A stretch of DNA of 9,988 bases from Patescibacteria group bacterium (GCA_030917025.1 JAUPVN010000122.1:1-9988), one strand, 5' to 3'; positions 1 to 7,020 are shown, counted from the first letter of the stretch. Program-made: numbers and translations. Notes: generated from the sequence alone by a model not told the origin.

Positions 1-751
1 CTAAATTATCCTCTTTAAGTTCACCTTCTAAATCTGATAATATTTCTGTAAGCTGTTCATCTGTATTTTCTTTAAATTTATCTATATCCGTATCTGGTGG
101 GGTTTGAGTGTTAGGGTTAGGCGCAGCATTGATGGCATCTATCTTGGCTTGAATTTCTTCGAGTGTGCCATACTCATTAGCACCTGTTGCCTCACCCATT
201 TCCTTTTCTTGTGTGAGTATTTCTAGTAATTCTTTTAATCTGTGCTCTAGATTGTTTTTCTTATCTGTATCATGTTCAATATTAAACTGGTTTATCAGAG
301 CTTTCAGGGCGCCAAAATCGGCTAGAATAGCTTCGTTTTTAGCTGTGCTTATCTCTGGTGGGGTTTGGGTGTTGGCTGATTTACTAACAAACTCGTCATA
401 GATTGATACAATAAGTTGGTCTACTGGTTCCGGTACCTCATTATTTTTCCTTGCATTATTTATTTTATCTTGAGCCTGTTGATATATAACTTCGCGCATT
501 TGCTTACTTTCATAAGAATCTTTGCCACCCTCAACAAACGTTCTAACAATATTTGCTACATTAGCTTCTGCTTCTTTTGTTTCTATTCTCAACTTTTTTT
601 CAAACTCTTCTAAAAAATTATCAGCTGGAGTATTATTTTCTCCTGAACTAATATTATAGTTAAAGAACTGTTGGATTGCTTGCAGTGCTATTGACTGCAA
701 TAACATTTGCTCTTGCTCATTAAGTTTTTCTTGTGTTGGTAATTCGCTCAT
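1..751 (-). CDS. Unrecognised acidic coiled-coil-rich protein, N-terminal part, truncated by the window edge
   Basis: A frame stays open from an ATG at 751 leftward to base 1 (250 codons, no stop), so the C-terminus lies outside the window. The translation begins MSELPTQEKLNEQEQ and is rich in Glu, Lys, Gln and Asn. I see no signal peptide, membrane segment or known catalytic motif. Residues about 8-30, 46-68, 80-104 and 140-186 have helical, partly heptad-like character. Two identical NTQTPP segments (residues 127-132 and 214-219, 87 residues apart) are followed by an acidic residue or nearby Asp/Glu and look like Pro/Thr linkers between modules. Its ATG overlaps the TAA of the 45-codon ORF upstream (TAATG), which suggests translational coupling; only a weak AGGT precedes the start. 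Long uninterrupted openness and codon-like composition make it a real gene. Function unknown; structural, scaffold or secreted-effector roles are equally unsupported. Confidence 0.75.
   Translation of the reverse strand, partial: MSELPTQEKLNEQEQMLLQSIALQAIQQFFNYNISSGENNTPADNFLEEFEKKLRIETKEAEANVANIVRTFVEGGKDSYESKQMREVIYQQAQDKINNARKNNEVPEPVDQLIVSIYDEFVSKSANTQTPPEISTAKNEAILADFGALKALINQFNIEHDTDKKNNLEHRLKELLEILTQEKEMGEATGANEYGTLEEIQAKIDAINAAPNPNTQTPPDTDIDKFKENTDEQLTEILSDLEGELKEDNL
93..373 (-). repeat. Pair of 20-bp direct repeats encoding NTQTPP linkers
   Basis: The blocks at 93-112 and 354-373 are identical over 20 bases except for one base. They lie 261 bp apart, an exact multiple of three, and encode the same NTQTPP hexapeptide in the left-edge coiled-coil gene. 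The sequence between them shows no obvious second-copy similarity, so this looks like a repeated linker rather than a fully duplicated domain; more copies could exist left of the window. Confidence 0.6.
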
Positions 752-888
752 TATGATTTACCTAAACACGCTATATTAAATTTTGACACAAAAATCGTTA
801 AAGCATTTTGAATATCTATTCCATTGCCTTCTATATACTCTGTAATTTTATTTGCGTATGAGTAATCGTAAAATGAATCATCTTGCAT
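751..888 (-). CDS. Small hypothetical protein, 45 aa, coupled to the downstream coiled-coil gene
   Basis: ATG at 888 to TAA at 753-751 encodes 45 residues beginning MQDDSFYDYSYANK and ending NIACLGKS. No known motif is visible; the first nine residues are rich in Asp and Tyr and the rest could form one or two helices. The last base of its TAA is the first base of the next gene's ATG (TAATG), an arrangement typical of translationally coupled genes and the best evidence that it is translated. Upstream is only an A-rich tract with AAAAAGATAGAAAAA, no clear Shine-Dalgarno. It could be a leader peptide or a small partner protein. Moderate confidence because of its size. Confidence 0.45.
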   Translation of the reverse strand: MQDDSFYDYSYANKITEYIEGNGIDIQNALTIFVSKFNIACLGKS

Positions 889-968
889 GTTTTTTCTATC
901 TTTTTAACCCAGTATTAATTTAATAGTAAAACTTATGCTTTATAAATACAAGTATATATTTAAGATTT

Positions 969-1097
969 TTATCTTTGGCAAATAGAGTAAAAGGCATCTA
1001 GCGCACGCTCTAGATCGTTTAGATTAGAAATATTCCCGTGATAAGCCCTAAATAATATTGCAAAACTTGCTTTATCACTATTAAATAGCAATAACAT
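969..1097 (-). CDS. Small ORF of 42 aa inside a longer startless open frame; possible gene remnant
   Basis: The ATG at 1097 gives 42 residues (MLLLFNSDKASFAILF… to …LDAFYSICQR, TAA at 971-969). The same frame stays open upstream to 1202, adding 35 plausible-looking codons (…FWHYVIVWVRPVESPEGHLTYPEKTIA) without any ATG, GTG or TTG. An ATG at 1191-1189 lies in another frame and meets TAG after 13 codons, so a single indel near 1150-1190 would join it to this frame. The pattern fits a frameshifted or 5'-truncated gene, or use of an unusual start. It is oriented like the two ORFs to its left, about 80 bases upstream of the 45-aa ORF. Nothing is recognised in the protein. Confidence 0.3.
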   Translation of the reverse strand: MLLLFNSDKASFAILFRAYHGNISNLNDLERALDAFYSICQR

Positions 1098-1227
1098 TGC
1101 AATAGTTTTTTCTGGATAAGTTAGATGGCCCTCTGGGCTCTCTACTGGTCTAACCCATACTATTACATAATGCCAAAATACCTCTACACATATATTTAAA
1201 TATTATTTTTAGAATATTTAAAGATAG

Positions 1228-1233
1228 TATACT
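1228..1233 (+). promoter_or_regulatory. Candidate -10 element for the transglutaminase-TPR gene
   Basis: TATACT lies 11 bases before the ATG at 1245. Initiation 6-8 bases downstream of it would leave a leader of about 5 bases, too short for a ribosome binding site. No convincing -35 is seen in the surrounding A/T tract. Confidence 0.4.
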
Positions 1234-1244
1234 AAAATGCATAT

Positions 1245-2519
1245 ATGAATCGTTTTTCTAAAATAATTATATTCTTTAGTAGCTATGCTAACCCCTTTGA
1301 AAAAAAAGTTGGTAAATTTTTTAAGAATATTAACGATAGTAGCTCTTTAAGCACCATACATAAAAACCTAGGCTTTTTAATTCAGCATAATATTGTTGCA
1401 GTTAATTTATGGTCAGAAAGCAGATATAAGGGCTATAAATATCTTTCTAAGCCAACCAGAAAATTATTATACGATAACACTATTTTATTAGTTGATGATT
1501 TTAATAATTTTGCTAGTAAAGATTATAGTAATTTTGAACATATTTTAAAATCTACTAATCATTTAGGAGCTAATAACCTCGCATTTGCTCAATATAAAGA
1601 TAATCTTATATATCTTTACAAAATTATGAACTACTTGGCCCCAAATTATAAAAGATATGTATATAGAGAATCTTGCACTTTTGGTGAACTATTAAAGGAT
1701 CCTAAAAAAGATCAACTTATTGGAGATTGTAACCAAATTGTTACACTTTATATATACCTTTACTCTTTAAAATTTGATATTAATGATCTTAAAATAAAAA
1801 CCCTACCTGGGCATGTGTGTTTACATTTTAAAGGTATAGACATAGAGGCTACAAATGGCCAATTTGCTATGTATAACAATAAAGAGCAAAAAATACTACC
1901 AATTCAAGAAATTATTAGTGTAAACCTACTTGATACAACAGACTCTTACTTTAAGACACATAAAATTAGCCCAAAAGCATTTTTAGAGTCAGCCAGACTA
2001 GCATATCTAATTAGTAGCGAAAGAGAGATTGTTAATAATAATCTAAAAGCCGCCTACAACAACATAGTTAACGACTATGTAAAAAATAGTGACTACAATT
2101 TGGCCTTAACTTTTGCCAAGCAAAGCAAAAATCATTTATTAATAAATTTTGTAGGCCACAACGGAGCGTTGTTTTATTTGCAAAAAAAAGATTACAATAA
2201 AGCACTAAATTTTGCTAATTATTCAGATAAGAAACATGAACTTAAAAATAACATTATTTATAACCAAGGAATAAGTTTTTATCAGCAAAAAAAATATCAA
2301 CAAGCTATTAATGCATTTAAACAAATAAACAATCTAGATCTTATAAAAAAATGCTATATTGGGTTGTTTTATCAAGAACAAGAAAAATTAACTAAACTAG
2401 CTACAAAACAAGACATTATTAGCAATAAATCTACAATACAAAAAATGAATTCTTACGCTAAAAGTTCGGGAGAGAAAAGCTTAGTAGACTATACCAATAG
2501 CCTAATAAAATATTTATAA
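1245..2519 (+). CDS. Transglutaminase/papain-like domain protein with C-terminal TPR-like repeats
   Basis: A 424-residue protein, apparently cytoplasmic: the N-terminal IIIFF stretch is too short for a signal peptide or anchor. The core around residues 140-210 matches the transglutaminase-like (SirB1-like) Cys-His-acid pattern: GDCNQ gives Cys162, LPGHVCLHF gives His190, and IEATNG gives Glu201 where many members have Asp in a DPT motif. Family members include peptidases, amidases and cross-linking enzymes; the substrate here cannot be read from sequence. Residues about 265-375 contain helix pairs with TPR-like spacing (YNLALTFAKQS, YNKALNFANYS, YQQAINAFKQI), suggesting a protein-binding platform. 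The first 135 residues match nothing I know. The start at 1245 is preferred because the earlier ATG at 1236 stops at once. There is no Shine-Dalgarno. The coding DNA is visibly more A/T- and Asn/Lys/Tyr-rich than prmC or htrA, which may hint at separate ancestry or relaxed constraint. Confidence 0.7.
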   Translation: MNRFSKIIIFFSSYANPFEKKVGKFFKNINDSSSLSTIHKNLGFLIQHNIVAVNLWSESRYKGYKYLSKPTRKLLYDNTILLVDDFNNFASKDYSNFEHILKSTNHLGANNLAFAQYKDNLIYLYKIMNYLAPNYKRYVYRESCTFGELLKDPKKDQLIGDCNQIVTLYIYLYSLKFDINDLKIKTLPGHVCLHFKGIDIEATNGQFAMYNNKEQKILPIQEIISVNLLDTTDSYFKTHKISPKAFLESARLAYLISSEREIVNNNLKAAYNNIVNDYVKNSDYNLALTFAKQSKNHLLINFVGHNGALFYLQKKDYNKALNFANYSDKKHELKNNIIYNQGISFYQQKKYQQAINAFKQINNLDLIKKCYIGLFYQEQEKLTKLATKQDIISNKSTIQKMNSYAKSSGEKSLVDYTNSLIKYL

Positions 2520-2543
2520 TTATTCTATATACTATAAATTTAT

Positions 2544-2552
2544 TGATATACT
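2544..2552 (+). promoter_or_regulatory. Extended -10 promoter element of prmC
   Basis: TG-A-TATACT is an extended -10 motif ending 8 bases before the prmC ATG. Transcription would start at or next to the A of the start codon, giving a leaderless mRNA. A second TATACT sits at 2528-2533 and could serve as an alternative -10 with a leader of about 20 bases. No Shine-Dalgarno is present in the intergenic bases. Confidence 0.45.
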
Positions 2553-2560
2553 TGGCTTGA

Positions 2561-3346
2561 ATGAATATTAGTAGCTTTTTGGGTGATTATGCACTTATTG
2601 ATAGGATTGATACGTTAGTGATTTTGGAATTTGTATTGCAAAAAGATAGGGCGTGGATTTTGGCGCATGGTGATTACGAGCTTAATGCCAAACAGCAACA
2701 AAAATTTGAACAGTTAGTAAAAAAACGAGTTAATGGCAAGCCTTTAGCATACATTATTGGCACAAAAGAGTTTTATGGGCATGATTTTTATGTTACAAAA
2801 GACGTTTTGGTGCCACGGCCAGAAAGCGAGGCGTTTTTAGATTTATTAGATGATTACAAACCCCTGCCCAGCCAAAGTCTTATTGATGTTGGCACAGGTA
2901 GCGGAGCACTTGGCATTAGTGCTAAGATTGCGTACCCTTTTATACAAGTTACAGCAACCGATATATCTAAACATGCTCTTAAGGTTGCCCAAAAAAATGC
3001 TGCGCATCTAAATGTAGATGTAAAGTTTGTTCGGTCTGATTTATTTAGCTACATTGATTTTAAGTATGACTACATTTTTGCTAATTTACCGTATGTACCA
3101 ACTAATTTTGATGTTTCTGCAGAGGTTTTAAGTGAACCTAGTATTGCTGTATTTTCTGGCCAAGATGGCCTAGACTGTATTAAAATGTTTATACCACAAG
3201 CAACCCAACATTGTAATAAATTAGGCTATGTATTTATAGAGTCACTTAAAATTCAGCATAAAAAAGTAAAAGATTTAGCTAATAATTATAATCTTAAGTT
3301 AGTTAATACCAACAATTTGGTTCAGGTTTACCAAAAGACTAACTAA
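2561..3346 (+). CDS. prmC: Peptide chain release factor N5-glutamine methyltransferase
   Basis: PrmC (HemK) methylates the GGQ glutamine of release factors RF1/RF2 with S-adenosylmethionine, in the cytosol. The 261-residue length is slightly short for the family. The N-terminal helical domain (about 1-75) includes the conserved PLAYIIGTKEFYG segment (61-73); VPRPESE (84-90) precedes the Rossmann methyltransferase fold. Motif I is DVGTGSGALGIS (109-120), motif II includes TATDIS (131-136), and the substrate-binding motif is ANLPYVP (174-180). NLPY replaces the textbook NPPY that holds the target glutamine. SEPSIAVFSGQDGLD (191-205) is the usual C-terminal signature. It follows the transglutaminase-TPR gene by 41 bases but has its own -10 element, and its last four bases overlap the convergent htrA stop. 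A general protein/rRNA N-methyltransferase is a less likely alternative. Confidence 0.88.
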   Translation: MNISSFLGDYALIDRIDTLVILEFVLQKDRAWILAHGDYELNAKQQQKFEQLVKKRVNGKPLAYIIGTKEFYGHDFYVTKDVLVPRPESEAFLDLLDDYKPLPSQSLIDVGTGSGALGISAKIAYPFIQVTATDISKHALKVAQKNAAHLNVDVKFVRSDLFSYIDFKYDYIFANLPYVPTNFDVSAEVLSEPSIAVFSGQDGLDCIKMFIPQATQHCNKLGYVFIESLKIQHKKVKDLANNYNLKLVNTNNLVQVYQKTN

Positions 3347-4551
3347 GGGGCTGGTTCTAATGTAACTTTGGTGGTGCTGTTTTTGCCATCGCGGTTATAT
3401 TCTATATCTAAAGTATCGCCCACGTTATATTTGCTTAAAACAGATGCCAATGGATTTTTGTCGTTAATTTCTTGGCCGTTTACTTTAAAAATAATATCAC
3501 CTTCTTTTAAGCCGGCTTTGTCTGCTGGGCTATCGTTAATTACAGCTTGATTTGACCCGTTAGCTTTTAGCCATGCACCACTATCGCGCGATAACTGATA
3601 TTTTTGCGCAATTTCTGGGCTTAACATAACGTAACGAACGCCCATGTATGGAACTTCTAGTTTACCCTTTTGCAGCACGCTAGTTATTTGTGGTTTAACA
3701 TCGTTTATTGGTATAGCAAAACCAATGTTTTGTGCGCCGTCTCCGGCTACGGCTGTATTAATGCCAATAACCTCTCCCGCTAAGTTTAATAATGGCCCAC
3801 CAGAATTACCGGGGTTAATTGCGGCATCTGTTTGAAAAAGGTTAGTTAAAGTCTCGGTTGATTGGCCGTCTCCGGCTGTAATTGGCCTGCCTAAGCCAGA
3901 TATTATTCCGCTAGTAACAGTATTGTCAAATTCGCCTAGTGCATAGCCAATGGCAATTACAGATGTTCCAACACTAGTTTTGGCAGAATCGCCAAGTTTG
4001 GCTGGTTTTAGATTATTTACGCCGTTAACCTTTAAAAATGCAATGTCTACGGTGCCTCGCGGATCACGGGCAATTACATCTACGTTATCGTAAGTTTTAC
4101 CATCGCTTGTGGTTATAGACACTTTTTTAACGTTTTCTGGTATTACGTGCTTATTTGTAACAATTATGCCATCGCTAGACAAAATTATGCCACTACCGGC
4201 GCCCTCTTGTATAGATTGAGTTGCTCCATAAAAATAAGAGTTATTTTGAACAGCCTGCTCTACAACAATAGATACAACGCTGGGGCTTACCTCTGTTACT
4301 AATTGGCTAATAAGCTCGGTTTGCTCTGAATCTACCCTTAGTGCTGCATTAGTATCTAAAGAGGTTGTTCTTGGCAAAATGGCCCTTGAGCCAACTAAAC
4401 CACCAAAAAAGCCCAACAATAAAGATGCTCCCAAAACTAACGCAATCAGCCCGCTAAGTTTATGCTTATTAGGTTTATTATTTAACTTTGTGTTTGCATC
4501 CAAATTTTGCGATGGTACTTTATTTTGTGGTTTTGCGTCAGGTGCGCCCAT
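3343..4551 (-). CDS. htrA: Membrane-anchored HtrA/DegP-like serine protease with PDZ domain
   Basis: An extracytoplasmic trypsin-like (S1C) protease and quality-control factor, 402 residues. Residues 1-32 are polar and basic (cytoplasmic); about 33-57 form one transmembrane anchor (LIALVLGASLLLGFFGGLVG); the protease domain spans about 80-290. The catalytic triad is intact: His135 in VTNKHVI, Asp169 in VDIAFLKV, Ser250 in NPGNSGGPLLN. A single PDZ domain covers about 300-398, with PADKAGLKEGDIIFKVNG, as in DegS/HhoA-type rather than two-PDZ DegP proteins. The ATG is preceded by AAGGAGG with a 4-base spacer, so the start is secure. It is the last gene of the leftward LCP-membrane protein-htrA group, and its stop overlaps the convergent prmC end by four bases. 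A TATAAT at 4580-4585, over the upstream gene's stop, could give it its own promoter. Confidence 0.92.
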   Translation of the reverse strand: MGAPDAKPQNKVPSQNLDANTKLNNKPNKHKLSGLIALVLGASLLLGFFGGLVGSRAILPRTTSLDTNAALRVDSEQTELISQLVTEVSPSVVSIVVEQAVQNNSYFYGATQSIQEGAGSGIILSSDGIIVTNKHVIPENVKKVSITTSDGKTYDNVDVIARDPRGTVDIAFLKVNGVNNLKPAKLGDSAKTSVGTSVIAIGYALGEFDNTVTSGIISGLGRPITAGDGQSTETLTNLFQTDAAINPGNSGGPLLNLAGEVIGINTAVAGDGAQNIGFAIPINDVKPQITSVLQKGKLEVPYMGVRYVMLSPEIAQKYQLSRDSGAWLKANGSNQAVINDSPADKAGLKEGDIIFKVNGQEINDKNPLASVLSKYNVGDTLDIEYNRDGKNSTTKVTLEPAP

Positions 4552-4555
4552 TCCC

Positions 4556-4562
4556 CCTCCTT
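4556..4562 (-). promoter_or_regulatory. Strong Shine-Dalgarno sequence of htrA
   Basis: AAGGAGG on the minus strand, followed by GGGA and then the ATG at 4551. It fixes the htrA start and contrasts with the absence of such sites in front of prmC, lepB and the LCP gene. Confidence 0.7.
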
Positions 4563-4579
4563 ATTTAAATATCAAATAA

Positions 4580-4585
4580 ATTATA
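4580..4585 (-). promoter_or_regulatory. Possible internal -10 element for htrA
   Basis: A perfect TATAAT on the minus strand overlaps the TAA of the membrane-protein gene and lies 28 bases before the htrA ATG, leaving a leader of about 20 bases that contains the Shine-Dalgarno. The -35 region at 17-bp spacing (TTCTGA) matches consensus poorly, so a stress-specific or weak promoter, or chance in A/T-rich DNA, are all possible. Confidence 0.3.
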
Positions 4586-5330
4586 AAGCTTTATCTTGCC
4601 AATCAGAAAAGGCTACTATAATAAATAATAGCACAGTAACCAGTATAATAAATTGCCTAATAATACTGCTTTTTAAACGATGATTAACGTGCAAATAATA
4701 CAAAAATGCAAGGCTATAGCCCACCAAAGATAGCACTAATGCTGTTTGCGGTATAGCCAAATAATATAAAACCCAATGCTCTAATACCCATGTTAAGCAA
4801 GCTGCAAACCAAGCCCATATTGCACTATATTGGCGAGTAAGTGGCTCGTCAAAGGCTCCAAAAAAGTGGCGTGCACAAACGTAAGTAATTATTGCCACGC
4901 CTACAACTGCCGCTACAATTGAATGATTATTTACCGCCTGATAAAACGCTACTAATGATAATGCTTGGGCTATTAGGGCTTGGGCCATAACTGTAACTTG
5001 TTGAGATTTTGGTTTAAGATAAATAATCCAACCAACGTATGCGATTGTCCAAAATAGTTGTACAGCAAAGGTGTTTGTGCCAGCCATAAATATAACTACA
5101 GATAGGCCAATAAATATATCTACTGCGTTGGCTCGCAAATTTGGTATCCAATATCTTGGCTGAACGGCAAACATGCGCCATTTTGCTAGTAACACAAATA
5201 TGGCCGCAATAATTACAAGGTCTATTCTCACTAAGGCCAATATTAATAGGGGTAAGCCAATATTTAACCCATAATATGCTATATGAGATGCATTAGAGGC
5301 GGGCTTAATAAATTGTAGGTATTTCTTCAT
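4581..5330 (-). CDS. Uncharacterised multispanning membrane protein
   Basis: A 249-residue, strongly hydrophobic protein with about eight to nine predicted membrane segments (roughly residues 18-34, 36-52, 68-83, 86-104, 113-133, 137-156, 168-191, 195-214 and 223-242). Basic residues cluster at the N-terminus (MKKYLQFIK), after the second segment, and before the last one (HRLKSSIIR). I recognise no family and see no transporter, protease or transferase signature; Trp and Tyr are frequent at segment ends. The ATG lies 10 bases after the LCP stop without a Shine-Dalgarno, so it is probably translated from the LCP transcript by coupling or re-initiation. Its place between an LCP transferase and an HtrA protease suggests an envelope role, which is inference from context only. 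Confidence 0.75.
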   Translation of the reverse strand: MKKYLQFIKPASNASHIAYYGLNIGLPLLILALVRIDLVIIAAIFVLLAKWRMFAVQPRYWIPNLRANAVDIFIGLSVVIFMAGTNTFAVQLFWTIAYVGWIIYLKPKSQQVTVMAQALIAQALSLVAFYQAVNNHSIVAAVVGVAIITYVCARHFFGAFDEPLTRQYSAIWAWFAACLTWVLEHWVLYYLAIPQTALVLSLVGYSLAFLYYLHVNHRLKSSIIRQFIILVTVLLFIIVAFSDWQDKAL

Positions 5331-5340
5331 AACTTAGTGG

Positions 5341-6990
5341 CTAACCGTTCTGGCCAATTACAACTATATAATCTGCAATGTAAGGGGTTGTATCTAGGCC
5401 ATCTACTTTTTTTACTGCTTGCGTATTAAATCTTAGTTCTAAATAACGTTTAGTATACTTTTTTTGGCCATTATTATTATCTATAAGTTGGGTTACTGGT
5501 ACGTCTGATATATTTGCATCTGCAACCTGTATAACATTATAACCGTAACTTTTTAGCTCTTCTGCTCTTTTTGAGGCTGCGCCAGTTTTACCCGATGCAT
5601 TTAGTACTATAATGCTGGGGTTTTCTTTAATAATAAAGCCGTCTTTTAGCTTTAGGCGTACAAATTTTTGCACCTCAGAAAAATCATTTACTCCTGCAAT
5701 TGGTACCACAACAGATTGCCCGCCAATATTTGCCGTTGTAACTACTGCCTCGCCCTCCATAGCTAAATCTACATGAGTAATAGACTCGTTTGGTACCTTT
5801 TTCATTATTTCGTACATACGCATTACATCGTCTGTAGAAAAATTAGTTGTTACTCTATTGCCAAAGGTCTGAAAAAGCTGAGATATTTTAAGCGGATTAA
5901 CAAAAGTTCCCATACTTAGCACCTTATCTTTAATACCTACTAACACTGCTTGCTGGTGTTGGCCTCTGTCAAAATCGCCACGCTCTGCACCGTAACGAGA
6001 TCTTGCAAGCCCCAAAGCTGTACCGCCATCTAAATTATTTGGGCCGGCCGCCAAGTTTAAAACTTTATTACCAATACGCATAGTTGGGTCAGAATATGGC
6101 TCTGCAAGATTAACGGTTATACCACCAAGAGTGTTAACAGCTTCTTCAAATGCGGTAAAATCTACCATAGCATAGTAATTTATATTAACACCTAGGTTCT
6201 CTTCTACCACGCTTTCTGTGGCAGAAATTGCCTTTTGTTTGGCAGCATTTTCGTCTTTGGGATTATTATAAATTGCCTGCTCATAAGCACTATTGTATAC
6301 AGCATTTATTTTCATTGGCCAAAGCCCACTGGGCTTTACCCATAAATCTCTTGGCACACTTAAAAGCACTACTCCATTATTAATTGGATCTATGCTAGCT
6401 ATCATAATGGTATCTGTTAGCTGACCACCATCGTGGGCATCTCCGCCCTTACCCATTAACAAAACATTTATTCTGCCGTCGCCTTCGCCATTTAGGCTAT
6501 TTGGATCTATTTCTTTAGATAAAGCCAATGCTCCACCACCACCACTTAATGCTCGCCGAGCATCCCACCAGGCTTTGCCAAAAAATGCCCCCGCTACACC
6601 AATTACCAGTACTAAAAATATAATTATCATTTTTTTATATGGGCGTTTGTGCTTTTTGGTATTAAGGGCAGAATTTTTATTTTTTTTACGGCCAAACCTT
6701 AAAAACCGTTTTTTAGATTTACCTGCATTATTTGGTTTATTAGAATAATCTATTTCTTGTATATTGCTACGCTCAGAGGGCTGCAAAGAACCATCATGGT
6801 TAACGCTTACTACTGTTTGACGCCTAAAACCATCTTTTTTAGAAAAATCGTCTAAGGTATTAAGCTTGGGCGACCTTATTACTGTTGGTGCAGTTTTTTG
6901 CCCAATATTAGCCGACCGACGCGGGCCAGTAGCTAAAAATCCATCAACAGAATATTTTTTTGGTTTATTTGGTGATTTATAATTATTCAT
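5341..6990 (-). CDS. LytR-CpsA-Psr (LCP) family glycopolymer transferase with LytR_C domain
   Basis: LCP proteins move lipid-linked glycopolymers onto peptidoglycan at the outer face of the membrane. Numbered from the longest frame (ATG at 7008, 555 residues), residues to about 125 are a long basic cytoplasmic tail, 126-147 are a transmembrane helix, about 176-360 are the LCP domain (INVLLMGKGGDAHDGG, LTDTIMIASIDP, LLSVPRDLWV, and the arginine-rich LARSRYGAERGDFDRGQHQQ), and about 462-555 are a LytR_C domain beginning PSIIVLNASGKTGAA. I start the gene at the ATG at 6990 (residue 7, MNNYKSPNKPKK): the upstream ATG at 7008 lies inside a TATAAT -10 element and could not be transcribed from it. 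This gives 549 residues. It heads a leftward operon with a membrane protein and htrA and is divergent from lepB. The cytoplasmic tail is unusually long (about 120 residues) and looks disordered. Confidence 0.9.
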   Translation of the reverse strand: MNNYKSPNKPKKYSVDGFLATGPRRSANIGQKTAPTVIRSPKLNTLDDFSKKDGFRRQTVVSVNHDGSLQPSERSNIQEIDYSNKPNNAGKSKKRFLRFGRKKNKNSALNTKKHKRPYKKMIIIFLVLVIGVAGAFFGKAWWDARRALSGGGGALALSKEIDPNSLNGEGDGRINVLLMGKGGDAHDGGQLTDTIMIASIDPINNGVVLLSVPRDLWVKPSGLWPMKINAVYNSAYEQAIYNNPKDENAAKQKAISATESVVEENLGVNINYYAMVDFTAFEEAVNTLGGITVNLAEPYSDPTMRIGNKVLNLAAGPNNLDGGTALGLARSRYGAERGDFDRGQHQQAVLVGIKDKVLSMGTFVNPLKISQLFQTFGNRVTTNFSTDDVMRMYEIMKKVPNESITHVDLAMEGEAVVTTANIGGQSVVVPIAGVNDFSEVQKFVRLKLKDGFIIKENPSIIVLNASGKTGAASKRAEELKSYGYNVIQVADANISDVPVTQLIDNNNGQKKYTKRYLELRFNTQAVKKVDGLDTTPYIADYIVVIGQNG

Positions 6991-7006
6991 AAAGATACGC
7001 CATACC

Positions 7007-7015
7007 ATTATACCA
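7007..7015 (-). promoter_or_regulatory. Extended -10 promoter of the LCP operon
   Basis: On the minus strand TG-G-TATAAT is a perfect extended -10 element. Initiation 6-8 bases downstream would leave a leader of roughly 9 bases before the ATG at 6990, without a Shine-Dalgarno. No good -35 is seen, which an extended -10 can tolerate. It overlaps the alternative upstream ATG at 7008. Confidence 0.55.
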
Positions 7016-7020
7016 AAAAG

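Noticed and set aside
165..613. Plus-strand ORFs of 78 and 65 codons at 165-401 and 416-613
   Set aside because: They lie opposite the 250-codon minus-strand frame, have low-complexity hydrophobic translations, and no ribosome site; they are antisense shadows.
3368..4579. Plus-strand ORFs of 60-66 codons opposite htrA (3368-3550, 3644-3835, 4379-4579)
   Set aside because: They mirror the htrA coding sequence, which has intact protease motifs; no promoter or ribosome site supports them.
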